Source: Patulibacter defluvii
GTDB taxonomy: Bacteria; Actinomycetota; Thermoleophilia; Solirubrobacterales; Solirubrobacteraceae
NCBI RefSeq assembly: GCF_034096925.1
Contig: NZ_JAWZSQ010000002.1
Span: 248,001 to 312,000 of the forward strand
Length of the DNA stretch: 64,000 bases
Reading direction: 5' to 3'
Part shown: positions 25,936 to 33,768 of the stretch, one piece after another
Position numbering within the stretch: the first letter of the stretch is position 1
Layout: each line of letters starts with the position of its first letter
The notes under the pieces: generated by a model
Database searches by the model: none
The model's input: only the letters and a program-made list of their open reading frames with translations
What the model was told of the DNA's origin: nothing
Program-made: the position numbers and the translations under genes

Positions 25936-26967
25936 ATGTCGTCGCCCGCGCCCGATCGCTGGTGGGACTTCCCCCGGGGCCCGAACGGGGTCCGGGTGCT
26001 GGTCGCCGTCGGCGTCGACCGCGGGCTGCGGGTGGCCGACTGCCTGGCCGGGAGCGGGATCGCGCCGGCCACGCTCGACGATCCCGACGGCTGGATCGCG
26101 GCCGGCCAGGAGCTGCAGGTCGCCCGCAACCTGGTCGCGCGGCTCGGCGACGTGCCCGGGATCGGCGTCGACGCCGGCCGCCGCTACACCCTGGCCAGCA
26201 TGGGGATCTGGGGCTTCGCGGTCCTCACCAGCCCGACCTGGGGGGCGGCGATCGACGTCGGGCTCCGCTACGTCCAGCTGACCTTCGCCTTCGTCCGGCC
26301 GCGGCTGCAGGACGACGGCCGCCAGGTGCGGCTGGTGATCGACGACGACCACGTCCCGGCCGACGTCCGCGACCTGCTGGCCGAGCGCGACCTGACCTCG
26401 GCCGCGATCGTGATGCAGGCGATCGCGGGCGGCGTGCCGCCGCTGACCGTCACCACCCGGCTGCCGCCCGAGCGGGCGTCGCTGGTCGCCGCGGCGATCC
26501 CCGAGGTCCGGCTGCTCGGCGGTCGCGAGCAGACGGCGATCACCGTCGAGCGGTCGCTGCTGGAGACCCCGCTGCCGCAGGCCGACGAGCTGACCTGGCG
26601 CGCCACCCAGCGGGCCTGCGCGGAGCTGGTCGCCCGTCGCCGCGAGCGGGCGGGGATCGCCGGCGCGGTCCGCTCGCGGCTGCTGGCGCGGCCCGACCGG
26701 ATGCCGGGGCTGGCCGAGGTCGCCGGCGAGCTGCACGTCTCGCCACGGACGCTGGTGCGGCGGCTGGCCGCCGACGGGACCAGCTTCAGCAGCCTCCGCG
26801 ACGAGGTCCGCGAGGCGCTGGCCGCTGAGCTGCTGCGGGGCACCGCGCTGACCGTCGGCGAGGTCGCGGCGCGGCTCGGCTACGTCGACGCGACCAGCTT
26901 CACCCACGCCTTCACCCGCTGGACCGGCCAGCCGCCGGGGCGCTTCCGGGCCGACGCGGCCGCTTAG
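25936..26967 (+). CDS. AraC-family transcriptional regulator
   Basis: 343 residues from ATG 25936. The C-terminal AraC/XylS double helix-turn-helix is clear (about 255-340: MPGLAEVAGELHVSPRTLVRRLAADGTSF, then LTVGEVAARLGYVDATSFTHAFTRWTGQPPGRFR). The N-terminal 190 residues match the Arabinose_bd-type effector domain of regulators such as OruR (LAGSGIAPATLDDPDGWIAAGQELQVARNLVARLG; GIWGFAVLTSPTWGAAIDVGLRYVQL). It probably activates the divergent SDR gene and perhaps the aldehyde dehydrogenase/SDR pair. It converges on the aldehyde dehydrogenase with a palindromic terminator covering both stop codons. Confidence 0.9.
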   Translation: MSSPAPDRWWDFPRGPNGVRVLVAVGVDRGLRVADCLAGSGIAPATLDDPDGWIAAGQELQVARNLVARLGDVPGIGVDAGRRYTLASMGIWGFAVLTSPTWGAAIDVGLRYVQLTFAFVRPRLQDDGRQVRLVIDDDHVPADVRDLLAERDLTSAAIVMQAIAGGVPPLTVTTRLPPERASLVAAAIPEVRLLGGREQTAITVERSLLETPLPQADELTWRATQRACAELVARRRERAGIAGAVRSRLLARPDRMPGLAEVAGELHVSPRTLVRRLAADGTSFSSLRDEVREALAAELLRGTALTVGEVAARLGYVDATSFTHAFTRWTGQPPGRFRADAAA

Positions 26968-26981
26968 CCTGGATCCAGGCT
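26966..26981. terminator. bidirectional terminator palindrome covering two stops
   Basis: AGCCTGGATCCAGGCT is a perfect 16-bp palindrome. It overlaps the last bases of the TAG of the AraC-type gene (26965-26967) and touches the stop of the convergent aldehyde dehydrogenase (26981-26983). Confidence 0.5.
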
Positions 26982-28504
26982 CAGCCAGCTCGCTCCAGCC
27001 GCCGCAGGGCGCGGCGCGCGTGGCCGACCAGCAGCCGGTCGGCGAGCGCCCGCACGCGGTCGCCGGCCGCGTACCAGAGCGGCTCGTGGCGGAGCGCGAT
27101 CCGGCTCTCGACGACGACCTCGGTGCGGCAGAACTTCCGCAGTCCCTCGGCCCCGCCCATCCGGGCCCCGATCCCCGACGTCTTCCAGCCGCCGTGCGGC
27201 GCGGTCGTCGTCATCAGGTTGACGATCACGTCGTTGACGTTGACCGCGCCGCACTCCAGCCGGGCGGCGATCCGCCGGCCGCGCTCGCGGTCGCGGGTGA
27301 AGACCGACGCCGAGAGGCCGTACGCGGAGTCGTTGGCCAGCGCCACCGCCTGCTCCTCGTCGCGGACCCGCATGATCGGCAGCGTCGGGCCGAAGGTCTC
27401 CTCGCGCATGCAGTCCATCGCCTGGTCGACGTCGACCAGCACCGTCGGCTCGTGGAAGCAGCCGGGACCCGGCCGTCGGCCGCCGCCGATCGCCACCCGC
27501 GCGCCGGCCGCCCGCGCCTGCGCGACGTGCCGCTCGACGGTCGCCAGCTGCCGCTCGTCGATCAGGGCGCCGAGGTCGTGGCCGTCGCCGCTGCCCTGGC
27601 GCAGCGCCCGCACCTGGTCGACGACCAGCGCGACGAAGCGGTCGTGGACCGTCTCGTGGACGTAGACCCGCTCGACCGAGACGCAGGTCTGGCCGGCGTT
27701 GAAGAGCCCGCCCCAGACAGCGGCGCTCGCCGCTCGCTCGAGGTCGGCGTCGTCGAGCACCAGCATCGCGTCCTTGCCGCCCAGCTCCAGGCTGACCGGC
27801 GTCAGCCGCCGCGCTGCTCGCTCCATCACCGCCCGGCCGCCACGCGACGAGCCGGTGAACTGGACCATGTCGACCGCGTCGACGACCGCCTCGCCGGTCG
27901 CGACCGCGCCCAGCGCCGCGTCGAGCACCGCCGGCGCCCCGGCCCGCGCGCGCCAGCCGCGGACGATCTCGGCGGTGGTCAGCGGGGTCAGCTCGGACGG
28001 CTTGACGAGCACCGCGCAGCCGGCCGCGAGCGCCGGGACCGCGTCGAGCAGCGCCATCGCGATCGGGTAGTTCCAGGGCGCGATCACCCCGACCAGCGGG
28101 TAGGGACGGCGGTGGACGGTGACCCGCTTGTGGGCGACCAGCGCCGAGGCCGGCGGCCGCCGCTCGGGGGCCAGGAAGCGCCCGGCGTGGCGGCCGTAGT
28201 AGGCCAGCAGCTCGAGGATCATCGGGATCTCGACCCGGGCGTCGCTCGCCGACTTGCCGGTCTCGGCGATCAGCAGCCGTTCCAGCCGCGGCCGCTCGTC
28301 GGCCAGCCAGCGCCCGAAGCGGGCGAGGGCGGCGCCGCGCCCCCGCGGGCCGAGGGCCAGCCAGGCCGGCTGGGCGGCACGCAGCCGGGCGGCGGTCGCG
28401 GCGACGGCGTCCGCGTCGGCCCAGGCGACCTCGCCGACGACGGTGCCGTCGGAGGGTGAGCGAACGGCGTGGCGGGTCGCGGCGGTGGTGGCGGTAACGG
28501 TCAT
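26981..28504 (-). CDS. NAD(P)-dependent aldehyde dehydrogenase
   Basis: 507 residues. Catalytic C274 (NAGQTCVS), general base E240 (LELGGKD), and the cofactor-binding N145 and K168 (APWNYP, VLVKPSE) are all present. It resembles coniferyl/long-chain aldehyde dehydrogenases (PMILELLAYYGRHAGRFLAPERRPP, NDVIVNLMTTTAPHGGWKTSGIG), a group with a C-terminal extension that may lie on membranes. It oxidises an aldehyde to the acid. Its ATG overlaps the stop of the upstream SDR by four bases, so an alcohol-to-aldehyde-to-acid route by the two enzymes is likely. Confidence 0.93.
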   Translation of the reverse strand: MTVTATTAATRHAVRSPSDGTVVGEVAWADADAVAATAARLRAAQPAWLALGPRGRGAALARFGRWLADERPRLERLLIAETGKSASDARVEIPMILELLAYYGRHAGRFLAPERRPPASALVAHKRVTVHRRPYPLVGVIAPWNYPIAMALLDAVPALAAGCAVLVKPSELTPLTTAEIVRGWRARAGAPAVLDAALGAVATGEAVVDAVDMVQFTGSSRGGRAVMERAARRLTPVSLELGGKDAMLVLDDADLERAASAAVWGGLFNAGQTCVSVERVYVHETVHDRFVALVVDQVRALRQGSGDGHDLGALIDERQLATVERHVAQARAAGARVAIGGGRRPGPGCFHEPTVLVDVDQAMDCMREETFGPTLPIMRVRDEEQAVALANDSAYGLSASVFTRDRERGRRIAARLECGAVNVNDVIVNLMTTTAPHGGWKTSGIGARMGGAEGLRKFCRTEVVVESRIALRHEPLWYAAGDRVRALADRLLVGHARRALRRLERAG

Positions 28505-29397
28505 CGGCGGTCGCCGGCGGTCGTGGCGTCGTCGCGCTGGCTGTGGCCCTGGACCGGCGCCGCGGCCCGCGCCTCGTAGCCGATCCGCTCCGCCCGGTCG
28601 GCGGCGTCGACCATCAGGTGGTCGCTGCCGACCAGCCGCAGCGCGCGGTCGCGGACCCGCGGCGGCAGCGCCCCGCCGGCGCGGTAGGCGGGGGCCAGGA
28701 AGCGCGGCACGTAGACCTCGGGCCGCGGCCGGCGGAGGGTGCCGACGATCGCGGCGGCGACGTCCTCGGGAGCGATCCGCAGCGGCCGCGGCGCGCCCTC
28801 GATCCCGGCCGTCAGCTCGGTGTCGACGACGGCCGGCATCACGCACGAGACGTCGATCCCGCTGCCGTGCAGCTCGATCCGCAGCGCCTCGCAGAAGCCG
28901 ACCACGGCGAACTTGGTGGCGCAGTAGGTGGCGAGCCCGGCGGCGCCGATCCGGCCGGCCTGCGAGGCGACGTTGACCAGGTGGCCGGCGCCGCGGGCCC
29001 GCATCCGCGGCAGCGCCAGCTTCGAGCCGGTCAGGACCCCGTGGAGGTTGATGTCGACGATCCGGTCGGTGGTCGCGTCGTCCTCGTCGGCGAAGGCCCG
29101 GATCGGCATGATCCCGGCGTTGTTGACGAGCGCGAAGAGCGGCCCCAGGTCGCGCTCGGCGGCGTCGAGGAAGGCGGCGAAGCTGGCCCGGTCGGTGACG
29201 TCGAGCGGGTAGGCGCGGATCGCGTCCGGCCGGCCGCCGCCCAGCTCGTCGGCGGTGCGGGTGGCGAGCTCGGCATCGAGGTCGCCGATCGCGACCCGGG
29301 CGCCGGCGGCGAGCAGCGCGGCAGCGGTCGCGCGGCCGATGCCGCGGGCGCCGCCGGTGACGGCGACGAGCTGACCGGTGAGGACGTGGCGGGGCAT
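28501..29397 (-). CDS. short-chain dehydrogenase/reductase
   Basis: 298 residues. TGGARGIG at 14-21, NNAG at 92-95, S145, Y158 and K162 (ATYCATKFAV): a classical SDR, probably NAD-dependent from D39 at the end of strand 2 (IGDLDAE). The C-terminal part (YVPRFLAPAYRAGGALPPRV) is typical of the SDR group annotated as hydroxysteroid/retinol-like dehydrogenases. TAGCGT lies six bases before the ATG (29404-29409, leftward), so the mRNA should be leaderless. A motif at 29450-29470 is shared with the monooxygenase promoter at 41.5 kb. Co-transcribed with the aldehyde dehydrogenase. Confidence 0.9.
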   Translation of the reverse strand: MPRHVLTGQLVAVTGGARGIGRATAAALLAAGARVAIGDLDAELATRTADELGGGRPDAIRAYPLDVTDRASFAAFLDAAERDLGPLFALVNNAGIMPIRAFADEDDATTDRIVDINLHGVLTGSKLALPRMRARGAGHLVNVASQAGRIGAAGLATYCATKFAVVGFCEALRIELHGSGIDVSCVMPAVVDTELTAGIEGAPRPLRIAPEDVAAAIVGTLRRPRPEVYVPRFLAPAYRAGGALPPRVRDRALRLVGSDHLMVDAADRAERIGYEARAAAPVQGHSQRDDATTAGDRR

Positions 29398-29449
29398 GGG
29401 CCGACGCTAGGCGCCGGGGCCGCCCGCGACCATGATCGGCGGAGCCGCG

Positions 29450-29470
29450 GGGTTGATCGATCGCGCCACG
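29450..29470 (-). promoter_or_regulatory. shared upstream motif, copy 1 (SDR promoter)
   Basis: The motif contains GGTTGATCGATCGCGCC and lies 53 bp upstream of the SDR start codon. Copy 2, at 41562-41582, lies 54 bp upstream of the monooxygenase start, with one difference in 21 positions. A second block ATGA(T/C)CGG, 11-12 bases nearer the gene, is also shared. Probable activator site just upstream of -35. Confidence 0.6.
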
Positions 29471-29511
29471 CCACCCCGAACCGCCCGCCCCCCCCCCGCC
29501 GCCCCCGCCAC

Positions 29512-29560
29512 CTCGCGTGGCGGATCGCCCCCGCACGCCGGGGGTCAACCGCCACGCGAG
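29512..29560. repeat. 49-bp palindromic repeat, copy B
   Basis: Same arms as copy A, CTCGCGTGGCGG and CCGCCACGCGAG, and the same inner CCCCCG/CGGGGG hairpin; only a few bases differ. Unlike the other two copies it lies between divergent genes, so it cannot simply be a terminator. A run of ten C (29488-29497) lies just to its left. Confidence 0.85.
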
Positions 29561-29621
29561 CCGGGGGGCCGGGTCGTGCTGGAAGTAAGAAACAGGACGG
29601 ACGGTCTATAAGATGCCGGCG

Positions 29622-31619
29622 ATGTGGTGCCTCCGGCCGGTCCTGCCCCTCGCCGTCGCGGTCGCCTGCCTGCTGGGCGCGGCGCCGGTCTCGGCGCTGC
29701 CCGGCGAGGCGGCCCTGACCTCCAGCGCTCCCGACGCCGACGGCGTCCGGACCGGGCTGGTGCGGTTCGTCGCCCCATTGCCGGCGGCGGCGGGGCCGCG
29801 ACCGGCCGCCTGCGGCCGGCTCGGCTACCTGCGCGCCCGGCCGGCCTCGGGTCCGGACGACCCCGCCGCGGCCGACGCGATCGTGTCCCTGATGCCGGGC
29901 TTCGAGGCCGGGGCCGGCGGGCTCGAGCCGGTCGCCCGCAACATCGTCCGAGCGGCGGCGCTGCGCGGGCAGCGGGTCGAGGTCTGGGTCATCGACCGCC
30001 GCGCCAACTGCCTGGAGGACCACCGCGGGCTGCGGGCGGCGGCCGCCTCGCCGAACCCCGATCTGGCCGCCGACTACTACCTGCGCGGGCGTCCGCTCGC
30101 CGGGGCGCGGTTCGCCCCGCCGGCGGCGGGCGACGTCGCCTTCCTCGCCCACCAGGGGCTGGGCCGCACGCTCGAGGACTGGCGGACGGTGATCGCCCGG
30201 GTGCCGGCGCCGCTGCGCGACCGCGTCCTCTGCGGCGGCCACTCGCTCGGTGGCCTGATCACCGGCCAGCTCGCGCAGTGGGACTTCGACGGCGACCCGG
30301 CGACGACCGCCGACCAGGGCTGGCGGCTGTGCGCCGGGCTGGTCGTCCTCGACTCCCGGACCGAGCTGCTGGGCGCGGCGCCGGGCCTGCTGCTCGACGG
30401 GGTCGGGGCGCTGACCGGGCCGCTCGGACTGGGGATCGGCGACCTGCTCGGGACGGTCGCGCCGGCCGTGCCCTACTCGCCCTTCGACCAGGCGTTCATC
30501 GCCACCGACGCGCTCGCGTCGGCGGCCCGGGTGGCGCCGGACGCGCGCAGCACGATCCTCGCCGACCTGCCGGGCGGCTCCTTCGGCGGGCTGCTGCTGA
30601 CGGCGATGGTCGACGATCCGCTCGCCCAGGTGCTCGGCGCGCCCGCCACCCGCGAGCTGCGCGCGACCAACGCCGCCGCGCTCGGCCTGGTGGCGGACGA
30701 CGATCGCTCCGGCGTGGCCTACTTCCGGGCCAGTCTCGGGGCGCCGGCCGGCGGCCCGGTGGCGGCGAAGGACTTTCCGCTGCCCTACGGCACGCCGATG
30801 AGCCCGGCGGGGCTGCTCGGCGGCACGACGGTCCGCCCGACCGACCGCGGCGCCACCTACGGCTGGACCGCCTACGATCGGCTGCCGGCGGGCGGCCTCT
30901 TCCCGGCCGACCGGCCCGAACTGCGCTACAGCGACCGCGGCCAGGAGGCGACCGACCTCGGCCAGTTCGCCCGCGCGATGACGCTGCCCGACGTCGACGG
31001 CTGGGAGTGGTATTTCCCGCTGCGGCTGCTGACCGACGTGGTGGCGGCGAACCTCGGCGACCGCGGCGGCACGGCCCGCCACCGGATCCCGGCCAACCTG
31101 GCGCGGCGGCCGGCGCTCTACCTCGACGCCGAGCACGGTTTCGCGCCCGGCCTGGGGACGCCCGAGCTGGCGGGTCGCGACACCACCCGGGTGGTGCTCC
31201 CGGGCTACGACCACCTGGACGCGACCTACGCCGCCTGGCGCCAGCCCGACGGCCGGCCGGAGCCGCTCAGCCGGGCCGCGGCGGCGTTCGTCCAGCGGCT
31301 GGCGCCGACGCGGCCGCGGGCCGCTGCCCCGCCGCCGCGGGCGTGCGCCAGCCGGCGACGGTTCCGGATCCGCGTGCGTCCGGCCGACGCCCGCCGCGCG
31401 CGGGTGACGGTCGCCGGCCGCTCGGTGCGGGTGACGCGGCGCGGCGGGCGGCTGACCGCGGTCGTCGACCTGCGCGGGCGGCCGCGGTCGGTCGTGCGGC
31501 TGGTCGAGACGGCGACGGTGCGGCGCCATGGTCGCGCCCGAACGGTGCGCCACGTCCGCCGCTACCGCCCCTGCGGTTCGCCCCCGCCCGCCCAGCCCTC
31601 TCGCTCGCGTGGCGGTTGA
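29622..31619 (+). CDS. secreted alpha/beta-hydrolase (esterase/lipase-like)
   Basis: About 665 residues from ATG 29622. An in-frame ATG at 29613 is less likely because the -10-like TATAAG (29607-29612) abuts it. A signal peptide is plain (LRPVLPLAVAVACLLGAAPVSA). The nucleophile elbow is G-H-S-L-G-G (S208; S211 counting from 29613) in RVLCGGHSLGGLITGQ, and a likely catalytic His is in LPGYDHLDATYAAW. The last 90 residues (from RRFRIRVRPADARRARVTVAGRSVRV) form an Arg-rich beta domain like those ending many secreted proteins of this lineage. The final codons for SRGG and the stop lie in repeat copy C. Substrate unknown; an extracellular ester is likely. Confidence 0.75.
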   Translation: MWCLRPVLPLAVAVACLLGAAPVSALPGEAALTSSAPDADGVRTGLVRFVAPLPAAAGPRPAACGRLGYLRARPASGPDDPAAADAIVSLMPGFEAGAGGLEPVARNIVRAAALRGQRVEVWVIDRRANCLEDHRGLRAAAASPNPDLAADYYLRGRPLAGARFAPPAAGDVAFLAHQGLGRTLEDWRTVIARVPAPLRDRVLCGGHSLGGLITGQLAQWDFDGDPATTADQGWRLCAGLVVLDSRTELLGAAPGLLLDGVGALTGPLGLGIGDLLGTVAPAVPYSPFDQAFIATDALASAARVAPDARSTILADLPGGSFGGLLLTAMVDDPLAQVLGAPATRELRATNAAALGLVADDDRSGVAYFRASLGAPAGGPVAAKDFPLPYGTPMSPAGLLGGTTVRPTDRGATYGWTAYDRLPAGGLFPADRPELRYSDRGQEATDLGQFARAMTLPDVDGWEWYFPLRLLTDVVAANLGDRGGTARHRIPANLARRPALYLDAEHGFAPGLGTPELAGRDTTRVVLPGYDHLDATYAAWRQPDGRPEPLSRAAAAFVQRLAPTRPRAAAPPPRACASRRRFRIRVRPADARRARVTVAGRSVRVTRRGGRLTAVVDLRGRPRSVVRLVETATVRRHGRARTVRHVRRYRPCGSPPPAQPSRSRGG

Positions 31620-31652
31620 GACCCGAACGCCGGGGGTCAACCGCCACGCGAG
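31604..31652. repeat. 49-bp palindromic repeat, copy C, coding for both gene ends
   Basis: Arms CTCGCGTGGCGGTTGA (31604-31619) and TCAACCGCCACGCGAG (31637-31652) form a perfect 16-bp stem. Each arm encodes Ser-Arg-Gly-Gly-stop for the gene running into it: the secreted hydrolase from the left and the TetR regulator from the right. It also serves as a bidirectional terminator candidate. Confidence 0.9.
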
Positions 31653-32287
31653 CGGGAGGTGACCGTGCCGGCGGCGGCGACGCAGAGCCGGGCGACCTCG
31701 TCGGCCAGCTCGTCGAGCGGGGCGGGGTCGTCGGCCTGGATCCAGTCGCCGACCGCGTGGAGGGTGCCGGCCACGATCACCGTCGTCGCCAGTCGCAGCC
31801 GCGTCGGGTCGATCGCGGCGGGGTCGCCGAGGGCGCGGATCTGCTCCGAGAGCAGGTCGACGGTCAGCGCGATCAGCTGCTCCTGGCGCTCGCGGACCAG
31901 CTCGGTCCCGAGCGTCTCGCGCATCGCCCGGGCCTTGCGCGGGTCGTCGGCCAGCAGCTGGACCGCGGCCAGGATCGCGGCCCGCGAGACGGCGAAGAGG
32001 TCGCGCGGGGCGCGGGCGATCGCGCCCCGGATCGCGTCGGTGACCTCGTCGGCGAGCTGGTCGCTGAGCGCGCGGAGCAGGCCGTCGCGGTCGCGGAAGC
32101 TCTCGTAGAAGTAGCGCTCGGTGAGGCCGGCGCGGGCGCAGACGGCGGTCATCGTCAGGCCGGCGACGCCGACCTCGGCCAGCACGTCGAGGCCACCGTC
32201 GAGCAGCCGCCGCCGGCGGTCGGCCCGCCGCTGCTCGGCGCTGATCCCGCGGTAGGGGCGGACGACGGGCGGCGGCACGCGATTCAT
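31637..32287 (-). CDS. TetR-family regulator of the P450 gene
   Basis: 216 residues. The N-terminal helix-turn-helix is at about 22-68 (RRRRLLDGGLDVLAEVGVAGLTMTAVCARAGLTERYFYESFRDRDGLLRAL). The C-terminal ligand domain has no assignable specificity. The gene is divergent from the P450 gene across twin GACAGG..CCTGTC operators. The left operator (leftward reading) also contains AGGAGAG, the ribosome site of this gene. Autorepression plus control of the P450 is the obvious model. The last residues SRSRGG are encoded by repeat copy C. Confidence 0.93.
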   Translation of the reverse strand: MNRVPPPVVRPYRGISAEQRRADRRRRLLDGGLDVLAEVGVAGLTMTAVCARAGLTERYFYESFRDRDGLLRALSDQLADEVTDAIRGAIARAPRDLFAVSRAAILAAVQLLADDPRKARAMRETLGTELVRERQEQLIALTVDLLSEQIRALGDPAAIDPTRLRLATTVIVAGTLHAVGDWIQADDPAPLDELADEVARLCVAAAGTVTSRSRGG

Positions 32288-32288
32288 C

Positions 32289-32338
32289 TTGACAGGCTCT
32301 CCTGTCGACTTCTATGTTCTGACAGGGCGCCCTGTCAA
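32289..32338. promoter_or_regulatory. face-to-face promoters with twin TetR operators
   Basis: Operators: GACAGG-CTCT-CCTGTC (32291-32306) and the perfect palindrome GACAGGGCGCCCTGTC (32321-32336), 30 bp centre to centre. Rightward promoter: TTGACA (32289-32294), 18 bases, TATGTT (32313-32318). Leftward promoter: TTGACA (complement of 32333-32338), 16 bases, CATAGA (complement of 32311-32316). The two -10 boxes overlap and each -35 lies in an operator. Confidence 0.88.
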
Positions 32339-32358
32339 AGAGCTGCGGAGGCGGACGA

Positions 32359-33768
32359 ATGCGCACCCCCACCCCGGAACGGCCCTTCGACCTGCCGCGG
32401 ATGGCCACCGAAGCGGTCGCCGAGCTGCGGCGGCGCGCGCCGCTGCCCCCGGGCGAGACCCGGGTCAGCCTGCGGCGGACGATGGCCTGGCAGCGCGACC
32501 CGCTCGGCAACTCGCTGGCCGCCTACGCCCGCTATGGGCCGATCTTCACCCACCGGATCCTGCACCGGCCGGTGGTGGCGATGATCGGACCGGAGGCGAA
32601 CCACTTCGTGACCGTCTCCGGCGCGCACCACTTCAGTTGGCGGCGGGGGATGTTCGGCGAGGAGCTGATCCCGCTGCTCGGCGACGGCCTGATCACCACC
32701 GACGGCGAGTACCACGACCGCGCGCGCTCGATCGCGATGCCGGCCTTCCACCGCAAGCGGATGGACGACGCGGTGGCGGTGATGGTCGACGAGGCGCGGC
32801 GGGCGGTCGCGGCGCTGCCGGTCGGCGGCACGGCCGACCTCTACGCCTGGGCCCGCGACCTGTCGATGAGCATCTCGATGCGGGCGCTGGTGGGGATCGA
32901 CCCCCACGACCGCGACCGCGGGCACGCGCTGGCGACGGCCTTCGAGCGGGCGCTGGCCTACCTCGACAGCCCGCTCTGGTCGCTGCCGCTGCGCGGGCCG
33001 GGGACGCCGTGGGCGCGGATGCTGCGGGCGCGGGCGGAGCTCGACGCGATGCTGCTGGCGGAGATCGCCCGTCGCCGCCGCGACCCCGGCGACGGCGGCG
33101 ACATCCTCGGCATGCTGCTGGCCGCCCGCGACGACGAGGGGCAGGGCTTCAGCGACGGCGAGCTGCGCGACCAGCTCTGCACGATGCTCTTCGGCGGCCA
33201 CGACACCTCCTCCTCGACGATCTCGTTCCTGCTCCACGAGCTGGCCCGGCACCCGCGGGTGCTGGCCCGCGTGCGCGAGGAGGAGCGGCGGGTGCTGGGC
33301 GGGGCCGACCCCGGCGTCGACCAGCTGGCGCGCGAGCTGCCGGAGCTGGAGATGGCCTTCGAGGAGACGCTGCGGCTGTACCCGCCGGTCTGGTTCGGCC
33401 CGCGGCTGGCCGTCAGCCCGTTCGAGTTCGCCGGCCACCACGTGCCGGCGGGGACCCACGTCACGTACTCGACCTGGGTCAGCCACCGGCTGCCCGACGT
33501 CTTCCCCGAGCCAGCCGCCTTCCGCCCCGAGCGGTTCGCCCCCGAGGCCCGGCGGGCGCTGCCGCGCGGCGCCTACATGCCGTTCGGCGGCGGCCAGCGG
33601 ATCTGCATCGGCAAGCGCTTCGGCCACCTGGTGGTGAAGGCGGTGGCGACGGTGCTGCTGCGGGAGCGCGACCTGGCGCTCCCGCCCGGCCACCGGCTGC
33701 AGATCGACAAGACCCCCACGCTGAGTCCGCGCGGGGGCCTGCGGATGCGGATGACGCGGCGGTACTAG
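32359..33768 (+). CDS. cytochrome P450
   Basis: 469 residues. Heme-binding loop FGGGQRICIGKRFG with the thiolate ligand C416; ExxR at E336-R339 (EETLRLYPP); I-helix oxygen-activation motif G279-G-H-D-T283 (LFGGHDTSSSTI). The protein is longer than usual soluble bacterial P450s, and its K-helix and meander are close to the CYP4/CYP102-like fatty-acid hydroxylase branch (LRLYPPVWFGPRL, SHRLPDVFPEPAAFRPERF). No membrane anchor, no fused reductase and no ferredoxin gene nearby, so the redox partner is elsewhere. It probably hydroxylates a lipid or terpenoid. Controlled by the divergent TetR. It overlaps the convergent lipase gene by four bases. Confidence 0.95.
   Translation: MRTPTPERPFDLPRMATEAVAELRRRAPLPPGETRVSLRRTMAWQRDPLGNSLAAYARYGPIFTHRILHRPVVAMIGPEANHFVTVSGAHHFSWRRGMFGEELIPLLGDGLITTDGEYHDRARSIAMPAFHRKRMDDAVAVMVDEARRAVAALPVGGTADLYAWARDLSMSISMRALVGIDPHDRDRGHALATAFERALAYLDSPLWSLPLRGPGTPWARMLRARAELDAMLLAEIARRRRDPGDGGDILGMLLAARDDEGQGFSDGELRDQLCTMLFGGHDTSSSTISFLLHELARHPRVLARVREEERRVLGGADPGVDQLARELPELEMAFEETLRLYPPVWFGPRLAVSPFEFAGHHVPAGTHVTYSTWVSHRLPDVFPEPAAFRPERFAPEARRALPRGAYMPFGGGQRICIGKRFGHLVVKAVATVLLRERDLALPPGHRLQIDKTPTLSPRGGLRMRMTRRY

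Noticed and set aside
29031..32510. Leftward open frame of about 1,160 codons
   Set aside because: It runs antisense through the secreted hydrolase, a repeat and the TetR operators, with low-complexity Arg/Ala/Gly product. GC-rich codon bias keeps stops out of unused frames here.
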